Of a DNA stretch of 64,000 nt, positions 42,387 through 51,652 are shown piece by piece. The translations under genes and the position numbers were made by a program. The notes beneath the pieces are model-generated. The model did not search any database. It saw nothing but the letters and a program-made list of their open reading frames with translations, and was not told the origin of the DNA. Source of the DNA: Bradyrhizobium sp. WSM1417 (GTDB lineage Bacteria; Pseudomonadota; Alphaproteobacteria; Rhizobiales; Xanthobacteraceae); contig NZ_KI911783.1 of assembly GCF_000515415.1 (NCBI RefSeq), positions 1,032,501 to 1,096,500 on the forward strand, in the 5' to 3' direction. Each line of letters opens with the position of its first letter. The first letter of the stretch is position 1.

Positions 42387-43754
42387 ATGAACATCGCCAG
42401 TGTGCGTCGGCCCATCGTCCCTCCGACGCCGCCGCGTGCGCCCGACGACATGTCGTTCCTCGGCCGGCTTGCCGTGATCAAGCGGAACATGATCGCGACC
42501 TGGGGGCAGCGCGCCTACGAGGAAGACGTTATCGAGGGCCGCTTCTTCTTCCGCAACAGTTTCATCCTGAACCGGCCGGATGCGATCCGGCATGTCCTGC
42601 TCAGCAATTACGAAAATTATTCGCGCACTCCGGCGGGCATCCGCATGCTTCGTCCCGTGCTCGGCGACGGTCTTCTGATTGCGGAGGGTCATTCGTGGAC
42701 GTTTCAGCGCCGCACCCTCGCGCCGGCGTTCACGCCGCGGGCGACGGCAAATCTCGTTCCGCACATGACGGCGGTGCTCGACGAGACTATCGCGAAGCTC
42801 GACTTGCAAACGAGCGAGCCGGTCGATCTGCGCGAGATCATGCAGCGGATGACGCTGGAGATCGCCGGACGCACCATGTTCTCGTTCGGCATGGACCGTC
42901 ATGGTCCGACCTTGCGCAACTTTGTCATGGAGTATGGAGCCCGACTCGGACGGCCGTACTTACTCGATATGGTGCTGCCGCTGTCCTGGCCAAGCCCGAT
43001 GGATTTTGCCCGCGCCCGTTTCCGCAAGCGCTGGACCGAATTCGTCGCGATGCTGATCGCCGAGCGGCGTGAGATGGGCAAGAAGGACGGCGCGCCGCCG
43101 CGCGATCTGTTCGATCTCATGGACGAGGCGCGCGACCCTGAAACCGGCAAAGGCTTTTCGGACGAGCAACTGGTCGACGAAGTCGCGACCATGATCCTCG
43201 CGGGTCACGAGACCACGGCGACCGCGCTGTTCTGGGCGCTCTATCTGCTCGCGCTCGATCCCGATACGCAGGAGGAGATCGCCTCCGAGACGCGTGGCGA
43301 ACACCTCGACAGCATGGCCGACATCGATCGTCAGAAGTTCACCCGCGCCGCGATCGAGGAGACCATGCGGCTTTATCCGCCGGCCTTCCTGATCGCCCGG
43401 GCCGCGCGCGAGAAGGATAACGCGGCCGGCGTCGCCATCGGCAAGGGCGACATCATCATGATCGCGCCGTGGCTGCTGCACCGGCACGAGAAGCTGTGGG
43501 ATCAGCCGAACGCGTTCATTCCAAAACGCTTCATGTCGACGGAAGCGCCCGATCGGTTTGCCTATCTGCCTTTTGGCGCGGGTCCGCGGGTCTGCGTCGG
43601 CGCCCCCTTCGCGCAAGCTGAATCCGTGCTGGCACTGGGCCGGCTGATCGGCGCGTTCCGTGTCGAGCTTGCCGATACCAGCCCTGTCATCCCGCTCGGC
43701 GTCGTCACGACCCAGCCGGACCGTTCGCCCCTGTTCCGGATCACGCGTCGGTGA
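42387..43754 (+). CDS. Cytochrome P450 monooxygenase
   Basis: 455 residues. I-helix AGHETTATALFW (oxygen-activating Thr), ExxR in EETMRLYPP, and the heme-thiolate loop FAYLPFGAGPRVCVGAPFA with Cys403. No membrane anchor. The form of the motifs (LFWALYLLA after the I-helix, PFGAGPRVCVG) places it near the CYP102/CYP4-like fatty-acid hydroxylase branch rather than camphor-type P450s, so a fatty acyl substrate is plausible. No ferredoxin or reductase gene is adjacent. Start ATG 42387 follows GGGAGAGA. Probably cotranscribed with the lipase-like gene just upstream. Confidence 0.93.
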   Translation: MNIASVRRPIVPPTPPRAPDDMSFLGRLAVIKRNMIATWGQRAYEEDVIEGRFFFRNSFILNRPDAIRHVLLSNYENYSRTPAGIRMLRPVLGDGLLIAEGHSWTFQRRTLAPAFTPRATANLVPHMTAVLDETIAKLDLQTSEPVDLREIMQRMTLEIAGRTMFSFGMDRHGPTLRNFVMEYGARLGRPYLLDMVLPLSWPSPMDFARARFRKRWTEFVAMLIAERREMGKKDGAPPRDLFDLMDEARDPETGKGFSDEQLVDEVATMILAGHETTATALFWALYLLALDPDTQEEIASETRGEHLDSMADIDRQKFTRAAIEETMRLYPPAFLIARAAREKDNAAGVAIGKGDIIMIAPWLLHRHEKLWDQPNAFIPKRFMSTEAPDRFAYLPFGAGPRVCVGAPFAQAESVLALGRLIGAFRVELADTSPVIPLGVVTTQPDRSPLFRITRR

Positions 43755-43804
43755 CAGGCGTTCGCCTGGCCGACGGCGTGATCCACATCAGATAGAGTTA
43801 CGCC

Positions 43805-45214
43805 ATGAGCGACGTCCAGGCCCAGTTTTCCGTTCTGAAGCAGACCGCCGATGCGAAAGTGGTCGATGCCATCACGCGCCTCATCGAGGATGGCGAGGAT
43901 CACGAACTCAACCGCGTCAATGTCCTCGATTTCGCGAGGCAGCACGGTCTCGATGAAGAGCACGCGATCTCGGCATTCCTGCATTCGGCACGTCTTGGCT
44001 TGTTCGATCTGGGCTGGAATGTGCTGTGCCCGGGCTGCGGCGGCGTGTTGGGGGCGCACTCCACCCTGAAGGCGCTCAAACCCGACGATTATCATTGTGC
44101 GCTGTGCGCCTGCGGCTACAAGGCCTCCGTCGACGATCAGGTCGAGGTCTCCTTCACCGTCAATTCACGTGTCCGGCGCATTGCGGCGCATGATCCTGAT
44201 ACGCTTCCGGTCTGGGAGTACTTCAAGCAGGTGTTCTGGAGTTCCGGCGTCGACTTCAACAAGGAATCGTTTGCGACGCTCGCCAATGAGGTGACGCTGG
44301 ATACGATGGAGCTGCCGGCGGGCGAGAAGGCGACCATGTCGCTGCAACTGCCGAACGATTTCATCATCATCTTCGAACCGGTGACGCACGCCGCCCATTT
44401 CATCGACGTGCAGGGCGAGCCGACCAAGGACCGTCAGCAGCTCGCCATCATGTACAACAGGGTGCAGGCGCCGACGGGAACCACGACCATGCGGCCGGGC
44501 CCGCTGCGGCTGTCGCTGGAAAACCAGGCCGGCGTGCGCGTGCTGCCGTCGGTGTTCATCGCGGCCGAGGCGCTCCATCACCTCATCGGCAAGCGCAAAC
44601 CGTTCCTGACCGCCAAGCGGATGCTGTCGAACCAGACGTTTCGTGATGTGTTCAAGGCGGACAATCTCAGTCTCGACCAGCGGCTCCAGATCACCTCGCT
44701 GACCTTCCTGTTCACCGATCTGAAGGGCTCGACCGCGCTCTATGAGCGCGTCGGCGACCTCGCCGCCTTCGACCTCGTGCGCGCGCATTTCCACGCGCTG
44801 CTCGAGATCATCTCGTCGGAGAAGGGCGCGGTGGTGAAGACCATCGGCGATGCCGTGATGGCGACCTTCGTCCGTCCCGAGCATGCGATCGCAGCGGGTT
44901 TGCGGATGCGCGCGGCGATGGACGAGCTCAACAAAAAGCGCGGCACTGCCGATCTCATCGTCAAGATCGGCATCCACGAGGGTCCGTGTCTCGCGGTGAT
45001 GCTGAACGAGCGGCAGGATTATTTCGGCCAGACCGTCAACATCGCCGCCCGCGTGCAGAGCCTCTCGACCGCGCAGGAGATCCACATCACCGGCCCGGTG
45101 CTGGATGCACCGGCGGTCGCCGAAGTCCTCAAGCAGCGCGAAATCAGGCCAATCCAGAAGCAGGCCGCACTGCGCGGCATCGCCGACAAGATGGTGGTGT
45201 ACGAGATACCGTGA
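43805..45214 (+). CDS. Adenylate cyclase with DUF5939 regulatory domain
   Basis: 469 residues. The N-terminal 270 residues form a DUF5939-like module with a zinc-ribbon pair (CPGCGG and CALCACG, about 77-103). The class III cyclase domain (about 295-465) has LTFLFTDLKGSTALYERVGD (first metal Asp), AVVKTIGDAVMATF (Lys and second Asp), and DYFGQTVNIAARVQ (second purine contact, transition-state Asn and Arg). All catalytic positions are present, so an active cAMP-forming enzyme is expected, controlled by an unknown cytosolic signal sensed by the ribbon domain. It starts 50 bp after the P450 gene. Confidence 0.92.
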   Translation: MSDVQAQFSVLKQTADAKVVDAITRLIEDGEDHELNRVNVLDFARQHGLDEEHAISAFLHSARLGLFDLGWNVLCPGCGGVLGAHSTLKALKPDDYHCALCACGYKASVDDQVEVSFTVNSRVRRIAAHDPDTLPVWEYFKQVFWSSGVDFNKESFATLANEVTLDTMELPAGEKATMSLQLPNDFIIIFEPVTHAAHFIDVQGEPTKDRQQLAIMYNRVQAPTGTTTMRPGPLRLSLENQAGVRVLPSVFIAAEALHHLIGKRKPFLTAKRMLSNQTFRDVFKADNLSLDQRLQITSLTFLFTDLKGSTALYERVGDLAAFDLVRAHFHALLEIISSEKGAVVKTIGDAVMATFVRPEHAIAAGLRMRAAMDELNKKRGTADLIVKIGIHEGPCLAVMLNERQDYFGQTVNIAARVQSLSTAQEIHITGPVLDAPAVAEVLKQREIRPIQKQAALRGIADKMVVYEIP

Positions 45215-45237
45215 GGGACGACGGTCCCTACGGTCTC

Positions 45238-45324
45238 CGTCATTGCGAGGAGCACTTGCGACGAAGCAATCCAGACTGTCATCGCGGAAAGATTCTGGAT
45301 TGCTTCGCTGCGCTCGCAATGACG
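45238..45324. repeat. Dispersed inverted-repeat element, family B copy 1
   Basis: Left arm from 45238 (CGTCATTGCGAGGAGC ... GAAGCAATCCAGA) and right arm 45294-45324 (TCTGGATTGCTTCGCTGC, GCTCGCAATGACG) are inverted. The same arms recur at 53770-53885. Well-known sequence type in Bradyrhizobium-like genomes. Between two genes on the same strand. Confidence 0.85.
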
Positions 45325-45497
45325 TTGTGGAGGCAGGTTCGCGCCAAACCTTCGCCGTCAGCCCGGCAACGGCGAAGAGATTGCCGAAACGTAATGCAGC
45401 GCGCGGAACTGACGCACGTTGCGCCGGTTGAGTTTCCTGCTCATATAATGCTGGTAGCGGCCGCGCTCCGCGGCTTCATCGATTTCGGTAGGACCTT

Positions 45498-45986
45498 ATG
45501 CTCGACGGCCTGCGCCAATTCATCGCCGACATTGTTGCTCCCCATGCCCAGGACCGCGCATTCGGTGATAGTGACTACCGGCTGGCGGCGACCGCGCTGC
45601 TGGTTCATGTGATATCGCTGGACGGCCAGCCGACGGCTGCCGAGCAGCGCAAGTTGCACAGTCTGATCGAAAGCCATTTCGGGCTCGATCGCGGCACCGC
45701 GGATCGTCTGATCGCGGATGCGACGGAGGTCGAGGGCGAGGCGGTCGACCTCTACCACTTCACCAGCGTCATGATGCGCTCGCTCGACGAAGAAGGCCGC
45801 AAGCGGGTCGTCCAGATGATGTGGGAGCTGGTCTACGCCGACGGCCAGGTCACCGAGTTCGAGGACAATGTGGTCTGGCGCGCCTCCGACCTGCTCGGGA
45901 TCGCCCAACGCGACCGGATCGACCTGAAGCACGCGGTCGCAGACCGCGCCGGCGGCCAGGTCAAGGACGACGCGGTCGGGGGGTGA
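45498..45986 (+). CDS. TerB-like (tellurite resistance TerB) helical protein
   Basis: 162 residues, all helical. DYRLAATALLVHVISLDGQPTAAEQRKLHSLI and MWELVYADGQVTEFEDNVVWRASDLLGI each carry the acidic D-G-x-x-(T/S)-x-x-E motif of TerB proteins (only short parts quoted in the family logo: ADGQVTEFED, LDGQPTAAEQ), giving a pseudo-symmetric metal-binding pair. The family is linked to envelope stress rather than to tellurite itself in most bacteria. AGGA lies 6 bases before the start. No other ter genes nearby. Confidence 0.83.
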   Translation: MLDGLRQFIADIVAPHAQDRAFGDSDYRLAATALLVHVISLDGQPTAAEQRKLHSLIESHFGLDRGTADRLIADATEVEGEAVDLYHFTSVMMRSLDEEGRKRVVQMMWELVYADGQVTEFEDNVVWRASDLLGIAQRDRIDLKHAVADRAGGQVKDDAVGG

Positions 45987-46215
45987 TCCCTTGCCGACTC
46001 CGCCAATTGACGGTTGTGCAGATCACATGACGAAACTTTAATGTAGCCTCTGGGCTGCCTGGGGTTCCGAATTTCCGCTGTAAATCCGTGGTTTCCTGCT
46101 CCCCCGTTTCCCGCTCAAGTGGCTATGCGGCGGACGCCGCTTGCCTGCCGCGCTCGGCCTATGCTCTCGTTCCAGCATTGCGGGGCCAAAAAACTTACAT
46201 CAAGAGACTTCAATC

Positions 46216-46995
46216 GTGACTGAGCGGGTAACGTTGATCACCGGTGCCTCGGCGGGCATCGGCACGGAGCTGGCGCGTGTGTTCGCCGAGAACGGGCACC
46301 GTCTTGCGCTGACGGCGCGACGCGTGGACCGGCTCGAGGCGCTCGCGAACGAGCTCGCCGCCAAGGGCGGCAAGAAGCCGATCGTGATCGCCTGCGATCT
46401 CGAGGACGCGGAGGCCGGCGAGAAGATCGCCGCCGCACTCGCTGCCGAAGGCGTGGAGCTCGACAATCTCGTCAACAATGCCGGCTTCGGCGTATTCGGT
46501 GACGCAATCGAGCGCGACCGCGTCGAGCAGCTCGGCATCGTCGATGTCAATGTCCGGGCCCTGACGGATCTGTCGCTGCGCTTTGCCGATCAGCTGATCA
46601 GGAACAAGGGTGGCCTTCTCAACGTCGGATCGGTCGCGGGCTATCTGCCCGGCCCCGGCATGGCGGTCTATTACGCGTCCAAGGCCTATGTCATTTCCTT
46701 CACCGAGGCCTTGCGGGCAGAGCTTGCACCGCACGGCGTTCGCGTCACCGTCCTTTGCCCGGGCCCGGTGCCCACCGAATTCCAGGCGCGCGCCGGCGTT
46801 GGGTCCGGACATGATACGGCCCTTCTCAATGTTCCTGCCGCCGATGTCGCACGGCAGGCCTATCGCGGCCTGATGGCCAACAAGCGGGCAGTGCTCCCCG
46901 GTCTGGGCATCAAGATTGTGCCATTCGCACTGCGCTTCTTCCCGCGCGGCTTCATCCTGTCGGCTACCAGCCGGTTTCAGAGGCAAAGACGGTAA
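46216..46995 (+). CDS. Short-chain dehydrogenase/reductase
   Basis: 259 residues. TGASAGIGTELARVF is the NADP-binding glycine motif, NNAGFG follows, and the catalytic serine, tyrosine and lysine lie in NVGSVAGYLPGPGMAVYYASKAY. The C-terminal CPGPVPTEFQARAG motif fits the YqjQ/DltE-like classical SDR group, which reduces lipid-like or small carbonyl compounds. GTG at 46216 is taken as the start, since no ATG lies near and the glycine motif begins within ten residues; AAGAGA is 8 bases upstream. Stands alone. Confidence 0.88.
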   Translation: MTERVTLITGASAGIGTELARVFAENGHRLALTARRVDRLEALANELAAKGGKKPIVIACDLEDAEAGEKIAAALAAEGVELDNLVNNAGFGVFGDAIERDRVEQLGIVDVNVRALTDLSLRFADQLIRNKGGLLNVGSVAGYLPGPGMAVYYASKAYVISFTEALRAELAPHGVRVTVLCPGPVPTEFQARAGVGSGHDTALLNVPAADVARQAYRGLMANKRAVLPGLGIKIVPFALRFFPRGFILSATSRFQRQRR

Positions 46996-47120
46996 AGAGA
47001 GCTCTCGGTCCGTCGTGGCCCGGAGCTTGCTTTCTATCGGGTGTGTGTGCGCAAACTCACACGAAATTAACGATCGCTTAGTTATGCTGGCGGTCTGAAC
47101 CGATAGCACTCGCAAAGACC

Positions 47121-47915
47121 ATGTCGTTCCGGACGAACAGGTTTGGTGGCGCAGAAGTGGTGCCCTTCCCTAGAAGGACGCCTGATGTCGCCGCCTCCGA
47201 AACCCGGTTGCCGGTTCTGATCATCCTGCATCAGGAATCCTCGACGCCCGGCCGCGTCGGCAATGCGCTGCGCGCGCTCGGCCATCGCCTCGACATCCGC
47301 CGTCCCCGCTTCGGCGATCCGCTGCCCGAGACCCTCGACCAGCATGCCGGCGCCGTGGTCTTCGGCGGTCCCATGAGCGCCAACGATCCGGACGACTACA
47401 TCCGCCGCGAGATCGACTGGATCGAAATTCCGCTCCGCGAACAGCGGCCGTTCCTCGGCATCTGCCTCGGCGCGCAGATGCTGGCGAAGCAGTTAGGAGC
47501 TCGCGTCGCGCCGCATGCCGATGCGCTGACCCAGATCGGCTACTACCCGATCCGCCCGACAGAAGCGGGACACCGGCTCTGCCCGAATTGGCCGGCGCGG
47601 GTCTATCACTGGCATCGCGAAGGTTTCGAGCTGCCGGTCGGCACTGAACTGCTTGCCGAAGGCGATGATTTTCCAGTGCAGGCGTTCCGCACCGGCAACG
47701 CTTTCGGCGTGCAGTTTCATCCTGACGTGACCTACGCGATGATGCATCGCTGGACCACGCGCGGCTATGACGGCCTCAGCGCGCCCGGCGCGCGGCAGCT
47801 GCATCATCATTTCGCGGATCGTGCCGTCCACGACGCCGCCGAACGCGCCTGGCTCGATCACTTCATCGATGGCTGGCTGACGCGCCGACCGGTTCTGGCG
47901 CAAGCCGCCGAGTGA
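47121..47915 (+). CDS. Class I glutamine amidotransferase-like protein
   Basis: 264 residues. The GATase1 triad is clear: nucleophile Cys in LGICLGAQML, His and partner residue in GVQFHPDVTY. VFGGPMSANDPDDYIRREIDWI is typical of the stand-alone GMP-synthase-like/GuaA-N relatives found next to no synthase. YHWHREGFELP before the histidine motif is the region that usually contacts the partner or substrate. Possible roles are gamma-glutamyl hydrolysis (PuuD-like) or ammonia supply to another enzyme; not decidable here. Confidence 0.85.
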   Translation: MSFRTNRFGGAEVVPFPRRTPDVAASETRLPVLIILHQESSTPGRVGNALRALGHRLDIRRPRFGDPLPETLDQHAGAVVFGGPMSANDPDDYIRREIDWIEIPLREQRPFLGICLGAQMLAKQLGARVAPHADALTQIGYYPIRPTEAGHRLCPNWPARVYHWHREGFELPVGTELLAEGDDFPVQAFRTGNAFGVQFHPDVTYAMMHRWTTRGYDGLSAPGARQLHHHFADRAVHDAAERAWLDHFIDGWLTRRPVLAQAAE

Positions 47916-48013
47916 TCGCGCCTTAGCGCAAGCGCTTGCCTCTTCCCTTGATATGCTAGGCTCGCTGAAATGAGCGCGCGCAAACGCGTGCCGGCAAACA
48001 AAGGGAGAGCGCC

Positions 48014-48826
48014 GTGGCCTACGAGCACATTCTGTATGACGTCAGCGACAAGGTCGCGACCATCACGCTCAACCGTCCCGACCGCATGAATGCGTGGACG
48101 CCCATCATGGAGCGCGACGTGCGCCATGCAATGGAAGCATCGAGCGCCGATGACAATGTCCGCGTCATCGTCATCACCGGCGCGGGCCGCGCCTTTTGCG
48201 CCGGTGCCGACATGGACGCATTGAAGGGGCTCGACCCCGACGATGTCAGGCGCGCGTCGAACCTTCCGCCCTTCGACATGAACCGGCGGCCCGACTGGCA
48301 GACGCGCTATGGCTTCTATCCGTCGATCGGAAAGCCCGTCATCGCCATGCTCAACGGCGCGACCGCCGGCATCGGCCTCGTCCACGCGCTCTATTGCGAC
48401 CTGCGCTTTGCCGCCGACAACACGGTGTTCACGACCGCCTTCGCGCGGCGCGGATTGATCGCAGAGCACGGCATCAGCTGGATGCTGCCGCGAATCGTCG
48501 GCCACGCCAACGCGATGGATCTGTTGCTCTCGGCGCGGCGCGTTTCGAGTGACGAGGCGTTGCGGATCGGGCTGGTCAACCGGCTCTGCTCGCCGGAAAA
48601 ACTCCGCGAGGAGACCTATGCCTATGCGCGCGACCTCGCCGATTTCGTCTCGCCGAGCGCGATGGCCGTGATCAAGCGGCAGCTCTACGAGGTGCCATTC
48701 CAGACGCTGGCGGAGGCGACGATCGCGGCCAACCGGGACATGATGGTGGCGCTGAACGGCAGCGATTTCCGGGAGGGGGTCGCAAGCTTCATGGAGAAGC
48801 GGCCGCCCAGGTTTACGGGGAAGTAG
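48014..48826 (+). CDS. Enoyl-CoA hydratase/isomerase family protein
   Basis: 270 residues of the crotonase fold. TITLNRPDRMNAW, then the first oxyanion-hole segment AFCAGADMDAL, and the second in NGATAGIGLVHALYCDLRFA; TTAFARRGLIAEHGISWMLPRIVG has the position of the catalytic glutamate (AEHG), typical for hydratases that keep one Glu. GTG 48014 is the start, with GGGAGA 6 bases upstream. It hydrates 2-enoyl-CoA esters, probably for beta-oxidation of a fatty or branched acyl-CoA. No partner genes adjacent. Confidence 0.9.
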   Translation: MAYEHILYDVSDKVATITLNRPDRMNAWTPIMERDVRHAMEASSADDNVRVIVITGAGRAFCAGADMDALKGLDPDDVRRASNLPPFDMNRRPDWQTRYGFYPSIGKPVIAMLNGATAGIGLVHALYCDLRFAADNTVFTTAFARRGLIAEHGISWMLPRIVGHANAMDLLLSARRVSSDEALRIGLVNRLCSPEKLREETYAYARDLADFVSPSAMAVIKRQLYEVPFQTLAEATIAANRDMMVALNGSDFREGVASFMEKRPPRFTGK

Positions 48827-48843
48827 GGGAGGGATTCGGATGG

Positions 48844-48938
48844 AGCCCGGCTTCGCCCTTCGGGCTACGCCGCGGCAGCCTTCGCTCGTTTCGCTACGAG
48901 GGACTGTCCGGGCTTGCCGAGCCGTAGCTCGCGAAGGC

Positions 48939-48940
<2 letters not shown>
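48844..48940. repeat. Dispersed inverted-repeat element, family D
   Basis: GCAGCCTTCGCTCG near 48875-48888 and CGCGAAGGCTG at 48930-48940 are inverted; a second hairpin AGCCCGG ... CGGGCT lies at 48844-48866. It occupies the whole gap between the enoyl-CoA hydratase and tRNA-Ala, ending on the last bases of the tRNA's CCA. Confidence 0.55.
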
Positions 48941-49014
<74 letters not shown>

Positions 49015-49217
49015 TTTTGTAAGCCGCTCTGGTCAATGCGGCCGACAACCGGGCGCCATTTAAGTCCCCGCCAAGGTCAAGTCAAGGACGGCTGTAACCC
49101 GGTTTTAGCCATCCGGGCACCGACTTCCCTTGTTTGGACCGGGGGGAACCGATATCTAGCAAAAGACGTCAATCCCGACCGAAGCCAGACTATTCAAAAG
49201 CCAGAGTTTCAAAAGCC

Positions 49218-49508
49218 ATGCGTGCCGTTCTCGACATCGTCATCATCGTGCTCGACCTCTACGTCTGGCTGCTGATCGCGTCCGCGATCCTGTCCTGGCT
49301 GATCGCCTTCAACGTCGTGAACACCCGCAACCAGTTCGTGTCGGCGGTGGCGGAGTTCCTGTACCGAATCACGGAGCCGGTCCTGGCGCCGATTCGCAAT
49401 TTCCTGCCCAGCCTCGGCGGCCTCGACATCTCGCCGATCATCCTGATCCTGCTCATCATGTTCATCGAGCGGGTGATCCTGTATTACATTTACCCGAACG
49501 TGATCTAG
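49218..49508 (+). CDS. YggT family membrane protein
   Basis: 96 residues with two hydrophobic segments. VLDIVIIVLDLYVWLLIASAILSWL and ITEPVLAPIRNFLPSLGGLDISPIILILLI match YggT (short form: EPVLAPIRNFLPSLGGLDISP). The family is tied to cell division or envelope integrity in bacteria and to chloroplast division in plants, by genetics rather than chemistry. It is followed by DUF167 and folD on the same strand with gaps of 20 and 10 bp, a common alphaproteobacterial order. Confidence 0.9.
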   Translation: MRAVLDIVIIVLDLYVWLLIASAILSWLIAFNVVNTRNQFVSAVAEFLYRITEPVLAPIRNFLPSLGGLDISPIILILLIMFIERVILYYIYPNVI

Positions 49509-49528
49509 GCAGGCTGGAGCGCCCTGGG

Positions 49529-49873
49529 TTGCCAAAGAACCTTGTCATCAAGGAACCTTGGCGTTACGGGGCCGCAGGAATCAGCATCGCGCTGCGGGTA
49601 ACGCCGCGCGGCGGCCGCGACGACATCGACGGGATCGAGCAACTGGCCGATGGCCGCAGCGTGCTCAAGGTGCGTGTGCGCGCCATCGCCGATGGCGGCG
49701 AGGCCAACAAGGCCGTTCTGGTGCTGCTGGCGAAATCGCTGGGCGTGCCCAAGGCCAGCGTCAAACTCCTGTCGGGAGCGACCTCGCGGCTGAAGCAGAT
49801 CGCGGTCGACGGCGATCCGGCGCGGCTCGGCGAAGCCCTGCGCCAGCTCGCATCAGCCAAATCGACAGACTGA
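49529..49873 (+). CDS. DUF167 family protein
   Basis: 114 residues. [48 protein letters not shown] and [16 protein letters not shown] cover the whole DUF167 (YggU) domain; short diagnostic part: [17 protein letters not shown]. The fold is known, the function is not. TTG at 49529 is taken as start since GGAG lies 9 bases upstream and no ATG or GTG is available before the domain. Sits between yggT and folD, probably in one operon. Confidence 0.88.
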   Translation: MPKNLVIKEPWRYGAAGISIALRVTPRGGRDDIDGIEQLADGRSVLKVRVRAIADGGEANKAVLVLLAKSLGVPKASVKLLSGATSRLKQIAVDGDPARLGEALRQLASAKSTD

Positions 49874-49883
49874 GGGAATTGAC

Positions 49884-50768
49884 ATGACCGCCAAGATCAT
49901 CGACGGAAAAGTCATCGCCGCGGAACTTCGCGCCCGCGTCGCGGACGAGGTCGCACGCGTCAAACGCGAGTACAATCTGGTACCGGGCCTCGCGGTGGTC
50001 TTGGTCGGAAGCGACCCGGCGAGCGAGGTCTATGTCCGCTCGAAACACACCCAGACCCAGGCCGCCGGCATGGCCTCGTTCGAGCACAAGCTGCCGGCCG
50101 ACGTCTCGCAAGCAGATCTCCTGGCGCTGGTCGCAAAACTCAACCGCGATCCCGCCGTGCACGGTATTCTGGTGCAATTGCCGCTGCCCAAGGGCCTCAA
50201 CACCGAGGCCGTCGTCAATGCCATCGACCCCGCCAAGGATGTCGACGGGCTGCATCCGAACAATGCCGGCCGCCTCGCCGGCGGTTTGGAGGCGCTGTCG
50301 CCCTGCACGCCGCTCGGCTGCATCATTTTGACCAAGAGCGTGCATGCTTCGCTCGAAGGCATGAACGCCATCGTCATCGGCCGCTCCAACCTCGTCGGCC
50401 GCCCGCTGGTGCAGCTGTTGCTGAACGAGAACGCCACGGTGACCATCGCGCATTCGCGCTCGCGCGACCTGCCCGGGCTCGTCAAGCGCGCAGACCTCGT
50501 CTACGCCGCGGTCGGAAAGTCCGAGATGGTGCGCGGCGACTGGCTGAAGCCGGGGGCGACCGTGATCGACGTCGGCATCAACCGGATCCCGAAGGACGAC
50601 GGCAAGACGCGTCTCGTCGGCGACGTTGCCTATCAGGAAGCGCTCGCAGTGGCTGGCGCCATCACGCCGGTGCCGGGCGGCGTCGGTCAGATGACAGTCG
50701 CCTGCCTGCTGGTGAACACGTTGCGCGCGGCCTGCGCGATTGCAGGGCTGCCGAAGCCGGCGGTGTAG
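49884..50768 (+). CDS. folD: Methylene-THF dehydrogenase / methenyl-THF cyclohydrolase
   Basis: 294 residues. [22 protein letters not shown] has the conserved Tyr and the general-acid Lys (YVRSK), [24 protein letters not shown] and the NADP-site motif [15 protein letters not shown] are all present, as is the C-terminal [18 protein letters not shown]. It interconverts 5,10-methylene- and 10-formyl-tetrahydrofolate, supplying PurH (also in this window) with one-carbon units. Start at ATG 49884, 10 bp after the DUF167 stop. Confidence 0.97.
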   Translation: MTAKIIDGKVIAAELRARVADEVARVKREYNLVPGLAVVLVGSDPASEVYVRSKHTQTQAAGMASFEHKLPADVSQADLLALVAKLNRDPAVHGILVQLPLPKGLNTEAVVNAIDPAKDVDGLHPNNAGRLAGGLEALSPCTPLGCIILTKSVHASLEGMNAIVIGRSNLVGRPLVQLLLNENATVTIAHSRSRDLPGLVKRADLVYAAVGKSEMVRGDWLKPGATVIDVGINRIPKDDGKTRLVGDVAYQEALAVAGAITPVPGGVGQMTVACLLVNTLRAACAIAGLPKPAV

Positions 50769-50778
50769 GTTTTCTTCA

Positions 50779-50910
50779 CCTCGCCCCGCTTGCGGGGAGA
50801 GGTCGATCGCGAAGCGATCGGGTGAGGGGGCTCTCCGCGAGTCCGACTGTTGCCGTTTATGCGGCAGCAGCCCCTCACCCCAACCCTCTCCCCGTAAGAA
50901 CGGGGCGAGG
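50779..50910. repeat. Dispersed inverted-repeat element, family C
   Basis: Arms CCTCGCCCCGCTTGCGGGGA.. (50779-50802) and ..CCCCGTAAGAACGGGGCGAGG (50885-50910) are inverted, with nested GGGTGAGGGG/CCCCTCACCC (50820-50829, 50871-50880). Fills most of the gap between convergent folD and ppa. Confidence 0.85.
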
Positions 50911-50938
50911 GAGCACACCATCGCTCGACGCGGTAGCT

Positions 50939-51475
50939 TTACGCCTTCTTCTTCTTCTCGCGATCGATGCCTTCGAGGATCAGCTTGTGTGCATCCTCCG
51001 GGCCGCCCCAGCGCAGGATCTTCACCCACTTGCCGGGCTCGAGATCCTTGTAGTGCTCGAAGAAATGCTGGATCTGCTGGAGCGTGATGTCCGGCAGGTC
51101 GGAATACGATTTCACCTTGTCGTAGCGCTGGGTGAGCTTGGACGAGGGCACCGCCAGGATCTTCTCGTCGCCACCGGCCTCGTCTTCCATGAACAGAACG
51201 CCGACCGGGCGCACGCTCATGACCGCGCCTGGGATGATGGCGCGGGTGTTAATGATGAGGACGTCGCAGGGATCGCCGTCATCGGACAGCGTGTGCGGGA
51301 TGAAGCCGTAGTTACCGGGGTAACGCATCGGAGTGTAGAGGAAGCGGTCGACTACCAGCGTGCCGGCTTCCTTGTCCATCTCGTATTTGATCGGTTCGCC
51401 GCCCACGGGGACTTCGATGATGACGTTGATGTCGTGGGGGACGTTTTTCCCGATCGAGATCGCATCGATACGCAT
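50939..51475 (-). CDS. ppa: Inorganic pyrophosphatase (family I)
   Basis: 178 residues. The active-site signature DGDPCDVL, preceded by [11 protein letters not shown] and with YEMDKEAG and [14 protein letters not shown] near the start, is that of type I soluble pyrophosphatases; KILAVP and [13 protein letters not shown] complete it. It hydrolyses pyrophosphate from biosynthesis, pulling reactions such as acetate activation by Acs. GGAG is 6 bases before ATG 51475. The C-terminal KKKKA tail is lysine-rich. Confidence 0.96.
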   Translation of the reverse strand: MRIDAISIGKNVPHDINVIIEVPVGGEPIKYEMDKEAGTLVVDRFLYTPMRYPGNYGFIPHTLSDDGDPCDVLIINTRAIIPGAVMSVRPVGVLFMEDEAGGDEKILAVPSSKLTQRYDKVKSYSDLPDITLQQIQHFFEHYKDLEPGKWVKILRWGGPEDAHKLILEGIDREKKKKA

Positions 51476-51652
51476 TCAAGGCTCCGTTGTTGCCGAGGTT
51501 AAATCGCACCCGGCAGCGATTTTGGCGCTGTCATACGCGGGCTTGGCCCGCCGATCCATCGCGTTTTTGTGAAATAATGAATCCAGCGATCACCGGCTCA
51601 AGCGGCAACGGTATCGACGGAAGGGAAACGCTGCCGGGTGGACTTCAGCAGC

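Noticed and set aside
49145..49170. EcfG-like promoter (GGAAC-N17-CGTC) before yggT
   Set aside because: One mismatch in the -10 and overlaps sequence just after tRNA-Ala; such matches are expected by chance and nothing else supports it.
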